From VXYL01 sp965116345 (GTDB taxonomy: Bacteria; Pseudomonadota; Gammaproteobacteria; Pseudomonadales; Azotimanducaceae): a stretch of DNA of 64,000 bases. Of the stretch, positions 59,988 to 64,000 are shown piece after piece. The stretch spans positions 1,488,001-1,552,000 of the forward strand of contig OZ220680.1 in the NCBI GenBank assembly GCA_965116345.1, written 5' to 3'. The translations under genes were made by a program, and so were the position numbers. The first letter of the stretch is position 1. Every line of letters starts with the position of its first letter. The notes under the pieces were generated by a model. That model did no database searches. It had not been told where the DNA came from and was given only the letters and a program-made list of their open reading frames with translations.

Positions 59988-61159
59988 ATGTCCCCTTCGG
60001 ACACCAACGACCCCGCATCCGGCAGGCCCCGGCGGCGCTGGATGGGGACCACGCAGGTCGTCGTGGTCGTCACCCTCGTTCTGCTTGCCCTGCTCTACGC
60101 CCGGGCACCGGACGACGACGGCGACGCGCAACTGCGCATCGGTTCCGGCGAGCGCCCCAAGCCGCTGGTCAACGTCTTCCAGCCCGTCGCCGACGCCAAC
60201 AGGCTCACCTCACGGCGACCGGCTCCGTCGACGTTCGCAACCACGTCGCGCTGACGCCCCAGGTCACGGGCCGCGTCGTCTCGATCGCGCCGTCACTGCG
60301 CGTCGGCGGCACGTTCGCGGCGGGAGAGCAACTCTTGGCCATCGACCGACGCGACTTCGAGCTGGCCGCCGACGCCGCCGGGGCCGACGTCGCCACCGCG
60401 GAGTCGGACCTGCTGCTCGAGCAGGCGAAGAGCGACGCCGCGCGGGCCAACTACGATCTCCTGCATCCCGACGAGGATGTGCCGGCCCTGGTGGCCCGGG
60501 TGCCGCAGATCGCCCAGGCCGAGGCGCGCCTGGCCGCTGCGGGGGCACGTCGGCGTGTGGCGGAACTGGACCTGGAACGCACCTCGTTCTCACTGCCGTT
60601 CGCCGGCACCGTCACCCGGACGAGTGCCGAGGTGGGCCAGCTTCTAACCCGCGGCCAGTCCTTCGGCGAGGTTTTCGCCCGGGATGCCATCGAGGTGGTG
60701 GCGCCCGTTTCCGCGGACACCCTGAAGCGCCTGGAGCCCGCCGTCGGTCGACGGGCCCGGGTGAGCGACTCGCACGGGACCTTCGAAGCGGTCGTGGAAA
60801 AAGTATCCGCCGAACTCGATGATCGCACCCGGTTCGCGACGCTGTATCTCAAGGTGGCCGGCGAGCCGCCGGTGCCGGGTACTTTCGTGGACGTCGAGAT
60901 CGACGGTCCGGTGTTCGCCGACAGTTTTCTCCTTCCCGAGGCCGCTGAACAGGTCAACAACCGCGTCTGGATGGTTGCGGATGGCGAATTGCAGGAGGTG
61001 GAGGCACGCACGCTTGGCCGTACCGCCGACGGCTGGATCGTGGCCGCGTTCGATCCGGGTGACGGTGTCGTCCTCGGTGCCGTACCGGGCGCGGAACAGG
61101 GACAGGCGGTGCAGGTCGCACACACGGAAAGCGCCGGCATGCACCCGGGAGCCCCATGA
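59988..61159 (+). pseudogene. RND efflux membrane-fusion protein (HlyD family), frameshifted
   Basis: The first frame from ATG 59988 encodes a membrane anchor (TTQVVVVVTLVLLALLYA) and the start of the barrel (VNVFQPVADANRLT), then runs into a premature stop at 60254. From about 60209 a second frame continues LTATGSVDVRNHVALTPQVTGRVVSIAP and the rest of the adaptor, with coiled-coil and lipoyl-like segments, to the TGA at 61159. Restoring one C in the run CTCACCTCACGG (60204-60215) rejoins them as RLTLTATGSV. The TGA overlaps the ATG of the RND gene (ATGA). As written no full-length adaptor is made. Confidence 0.8.
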
Positions 61160-62067
61160 GCGAGTCGACCGCGTCACCGACGGTTGTCCCGACGCTGCCC
61201 GACCGGGGTTTCATCCAGTACTTCGCCAAGAACCCGGTCGCCGCCAATCTCATCATGACGCTCATGTTGGTGGGCGGGCTGCTGGCCGGAATGCGTCTGA
61301 CGGCGCAGATCTTCCCCACCATCGCACCGGGGATCGTCATCGTCACCGTGGCCTACCCGGGCGCGACGCCCACCGAAGTCGAGGAGGGCATCACGCGTCG
61401 GGTCGAGGAGGCCGTGTCCGGCATCGACGGTGTCGACCGGATCACTTCCAAGGCATCGGAGAACGTCGGCGCCATCACCATCGAGTTGAAGGACTTCGTC
61501 GACTCGAAAAGGGTCCGGGACGACGTCGAGGCGGCGGTCGACCGGCTGGCGGACTTTCCACCCGAGGAAGCCGAGCAGGCCGAGGTGGTGGCCGCCGAGA
61601 CCGTCAGCGACGTCATGACGCTGGTCGTGTCCTCGGAACTGTCCGAGGCGGAACTGCGGCGTGGAGCGGAGGACCTAGAGCAAGCGCTGCTGGCGCTTCC
61701 CGCGGTCTCCCTGGTGAGCCTGTCCGGCGCCCGGGACTACGAGATCGCCATCGAGGTCCGCGAGGAGGATCTCAGGCGCTACGACCTGACCATCGACCAC
61801 GTGGCCGCGGCCATCCGCCGCTCGTCACTCAACCTGTCGTCCGGCGAACTGCGCACCGACGCGGGCGATGTGCTGCTGCGCACCAACCTGAAACGCGAGC
61901 GCGGCGAGGAGTTCGAGGACATCGTCCTGCGCGCGCGACCCGATGGCGCCATCCTCCGCCTGGGCGATGTCGCGACGGTGCGCGACGGTTTCGCCGACGT
62001 CGATCTGTTGAACGAGTACAACGGTCGGCAGAGCGTCTTCGTCCGCGTGCAGAAGTCCGAGGCCTAA
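61156..62067 (+). CDS. RND efflux permease, N-terminal part ending at an in-frame TAA
   Basis: The 303-residue frame covers the first helix (NPVAANLIMTLMLVGGLLAG), then VAYPGATPTEVEEGITRRVEEAVSGIDGVDRITSKASEN and the porter domain of an AcrB/MdtC-like pump, up to VFVRVQKSEA. There it stops at TAA (62065-62067). The following codons continue the same protein in the same frame, so this is an interrupted gene. A CAA (Gln) to TAA change is the simplest explanation. It is coupled to the upstream adaptor gene. Confidence 0.85.
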   Translation: MSESTASPTVVPTLPDRGFIQYFAKNPVAANLIMTLMLVGGLLAGMRLTAQIFPTIAPGIVIVTVAYPGATPTEVEEGITRRVEEAVSGIDGVDRITSKASENVGAITIELKDFVDSKRVRDDVEAAVDRLADFPPEEAEQAEVVAAETVSDVMTLVVSSELSEAELRRGAEDLEQALLALPAVSLVSLSGARDYEIAIEVREEDLRRYDLTIDHVAAAIRRSSLNLSSGELRTDAGDVLLRTNLKRERGEEFEDIVLRARPDGAILRLGDVATVRDGFADVDLLNEYNGRQSVFVRVQKSEA

Positions 62068-62070
62068 GAC

Positions 62071-64000
62071 GTGCTGGCGATCGCGGACGCGATCAAGGAA
62101 CTGCTCGCGACCTACCAGCCGGCCCCGGGCGTGGACGTCGCGATCTGGGAGGATCAGACGGACGCCCTCGCCGCCCGCCTGAACCTCTTGGTGCGCAACG
62201 GCATCCTTGGGTTCGCCCTGGTGTTCCTGTTCCTCGTCATCATGCTCGACCTCAGGCTGGCGATGTGGGTGGCCATGGGCGTTCCCATCTCCTTCCTCGG
62301 CGCGTTTCTGCTGTTCGACTTCCTCGCCGTCAACATCAACATGGTGTCGTTGTTCGCGCTGATCATGGTGCTTGGCGTGGTGGTGGACGACGCCGTGGTG
62401 GTGGGCGAGAACATCGTCGCCGAACAGGAAGCCGGCCACCTCGCGGGTCCTGCGGCGGCGATCGCCGGTGCCCACGGCGTCCAGGGACCGGTGCTCATCG
62501 GCGTGTTGACGACCATGGCCGCGTTCGCGCCGCTGATGTTCGTCACGGGAACCTTCGGGCAGATCCTGGGGGTGGTCGCCATCGTCGTGATCACCGTCCT
62601 CGCGATGTCGCTCATCGAGGTGTTCTACATCCTCCCGGCGCACCTCTCCCACGGTGGCCGCTGGAGTCGTTGGCCGCTGGACGTCTTTCAGGATTGGGTC
62701 GCGCGTGGTGTGCGCCGGTTCCGCGACAACACCCTGGTTCCCGCCGTGGCGGCGGCGGTCCAGTACCGCTATCTCACGCTGCTCGGCGGCGTGGCGTTCG
62801 TCTTGGTGGCCGTAGCCCTGGCGGGCACGGGGATCGTCCGGTTCAACTTCATGCCGAACCTGGAACCGGACGGCATCACCGCAGACGTACAGTTTCCGGT
62901 CGGCACGCCCTTCGAGATCACCCGCCGGGCCGCCGAGAAGATCACGGCTGCGGCCCATGCGACCAACGCCGAGGTCGAGGGTTCGCCGTTCCGTGCGGTG
63001 AGCGTCACGGTGGGCGGCCGGGCGCGGGACTCCATCGGTCCTACCGCCACCGGCGGCATGGACATCGCCAGCAACGTCGCCATGGTGCAGGTCCAGCTCA
63101 AGGTCGGGCGAACGCAATCGGCACAGGAACTCGAAAGGGTCTGGCGCGCCAGGGTCGGCGAGGTCGCCGGTGCCGAGCGCCTGACGTTCTCGTCGTCGTT
63201 CTTTTCCGACCAGGTCTCCATCGAGTACGAACTCGCGCACCCCGACGACGCCGTTCTGATGGTGGCCGTGGAGGAAATGAAGCGTGGCTATCGGGGCATT
63301 TCCGGCATGGTCGAGGTCGACGACACGGCCAACGAGGGCAAACGCCAGTACGACATCGAACTCACCACCGCCGGCGAGGCCGCGGGTCTGACGCCGGCCG
63401 ATATCGCGCACCAACTCCGTGGCGCGTTCTGGGGCAACGAGGTGCAGCGCATCCAGCGTGGCCGCCAGGAAATCAAGGTCATGGTGCGCAACCCGGAGGA
63501 GCAGCGCCGTAGCGCCCGGGACTTCTTCAAGGTCCGCATTCGCCTCGCCGACGGCACCGAGGCGCCGCTCTCGGCGGTGGCGCGGGTGGTGGAGTCGCGC
63601 GACTTCTCGTCCATCGACCGGGTCGACGGGCTGCGGGTGGTCACGGTACGCGGCCGGGTGGACACGAACATCGTCACCGCGACCGAAGCCGACGCCATCG
63701 TCCGCGAACAGGTGATACCGGCGCTGCGCGAGGGCCACCCGGGTCTCACCATCATCCAATCGGGGTTCGGCCGGGGCCAGGCCCAGGACATGGCCGCGCT
63801 GGGTGATCTTGCGATCGTCGCGCTACTGGTGATCTTCGTACTACTCGCCTCGAAGCTCCGGAGCTACTCCGAGCCGCTCATCATCCTCGCCGGCGTTCCG
63901 CTCGGCGCATCGGGAGCGGTGATCGGCCACTTCCTGCTCGGCTACGACCTGTCGTTCATCTCGATCTTCGGCATGGTCGCCTTGAGCGGCGTCGTGGTGA
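62071..64000 (+). CDS. RND efflux permease, remainder after the TAA (runs off the window)
   Basis: From GTG 62071 the frame reads VLAIADAIKELLATYQPAPG and continues through helices 2-6, with MVSLFALIMVLGVVVDDAVVVGEN holding the two proton-relay Asp residues of helix 4. The second porter half (LVAVALAGTGIVRFNFMPNLEPDGI) and FGMVALSGVVV follow at the right edge. It is in frame with the preceding piece, separated only by TAA and one codon. Whether it is translated separately, by readthrough or not at all is unknown. The 3' end lies outside the window. Confidence 0.82.
   Translation, partial: MLAIADAIKELLATYQPAPGVDVAIWEDQTDALAARLNLLVRNGILGFALVFLFLVIMLDLRLAMWVAMGVPISFLGAFLLFDFLAVNINMVSLFALIMVLGVVVDDAVVVGENIVAEQEAGHLAGPAAAIAGAHGVQGPVLIGVLTTMAAFAPLMFVTGTFGQILGVVAIVVITVLAMSLIEVFYILPAHLSHGGRWSRWPLDVFQDWVARGVRRFRDNTLVPAVAAAVQYRYLTLLGGVAFVLVAVALAGTGIVRFNFMPNLEPDGITADVQFPVGTPFEITRRAAEKITAAAHATNAEVEGSPFRAVSVTVGGRARDSIGPTATGGMDIASNVAMVQVQLKVGRTQSAQELERVWRARVGEVAGAERLTFSSSFFSDQVSIEYELAHPDDAVLMVAVEEMKRGYRGISGMVEVDDTANEGKRQYDIELTTAGEAAGLTPADIAHQLRGAFWGNEVQRIQRGRQEIKVMVRNPEEQRRSARDFFKVRIRLADGTEAPLSAVARVVESRDFSSIDRVDGLRVVTVRGRVDTNIVTATEADAIVREQVIPALREGHPGLTIIQSGFGRGQAQDMAALGDLAIVALLVIFVLLASKLRSYSEPLIILAGVPLGASGAVIGHFLLGYDLSFISIFGMVALSGVVV

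Overview
The window is GC-rich and tightly packed, with about 50 protein genes. It looks like a chromosomal stretch from a free-living or host-associated aerobic member of Pseudomonadota, most likely a gammaproteobacterium. The reasons are a rhombosortase (a GlyGly-CTERM processing protease), a TonB-dependent receptor with the N-terminus typical of the group, AmpG, YejF, glutathione-dependent formaldehyde dehydrogenase and a caa3-type cytochrome oxidase. Species cannot be read from the sequence. No rRNA, tRNA, CRISPR array, phage module or plasmid backbone was seen.

Layout. 1-6.5 kb: edge-truncated rhombosortase, an intact IS1634-family insertion sequence, then a minus-strand run of YejF-like ABC ATPase, 5'-3' exonuclease-like protein and CaiB-type CoA-transferase. 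6.5-13 kb (plus): PIN-toxin remnant, NIPSNAP protein, amidase, two mevalonate-pathway genes (mvaD and phosphomevalonate kinase), zinc-type dehydrogenase, PPK2. 13-20.4 kb (minus): single-chain biotin-dependent acyl-CoA carboxylase, a VapBC-like pair, a tandem MarR protein enclosed by a perfect 30-bp inverted repeat, and a DUF35/thiolase pair. 20.6-25.3 kb (plus): Rpn-like nuclease, MaoC dehydratase, DUF6580 and DUF4430 proteins, D-aminoacylase-like amidohydrolase. 25.4-27.5 kb: FAD-linked oxidase and methyltransferase. 27.6-41 kb (minus): TonB receptor, two ABC exporter genes, a palindromic MITE-like element, peroxiredoxin, sulfatase and a second pair of ABC exporter genes. 41.2-46.5 kb: aquaporin, then a coxB-coxA-coxC-coxD operon. 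46.7-56.6 kb: truncated permease/M1-peptidase gene, FrmA, AmpG, SGNH hydrolase, SulP transporter, CBS protein, acyl-CoA synthetase, membrane protein. 56.6-64 kb: ChaC, NUDIX, metallophosphoesterase, acyl-CoA dehydrogenase, and an RND efflux operon with two reading-frame lesions that runs off the right edge.

How genes work together. Much of the content is acyl-CoA metabolism: CoA-transferase, acyl-CoA synthetase, dehydrogenase, MaoC hydratase, thiolase/DUF35 and a long-chain acyl-CoA carboxylase. This suggests catabolism of fatty acids, steroids or other lipids, feeding the respiratory chain whose caa3 oxidase is encoded here. The TonB receptor/sulfatase/ABC block may handle a sulfated substrate.

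The most distinctive signal is not a protein. The intergenic regions carry hairpin repeats, several bounded by CTAG and often supplying the TAG stop of the adjacent gene. Two copies of a 156-bp five-hairpin element lie in opposite orientations with diverged but still pairing arms. An IS and a 269-bp palindromic element are also bounded by CTAG. Other unusual items are the 30-bp inverted repeat that contains both the start and the stop codon of the tandem MarR gene, a 9-bp tandem array that repeats the coxC stop codon six times, and a possible leader peptide between coxB and coxA.
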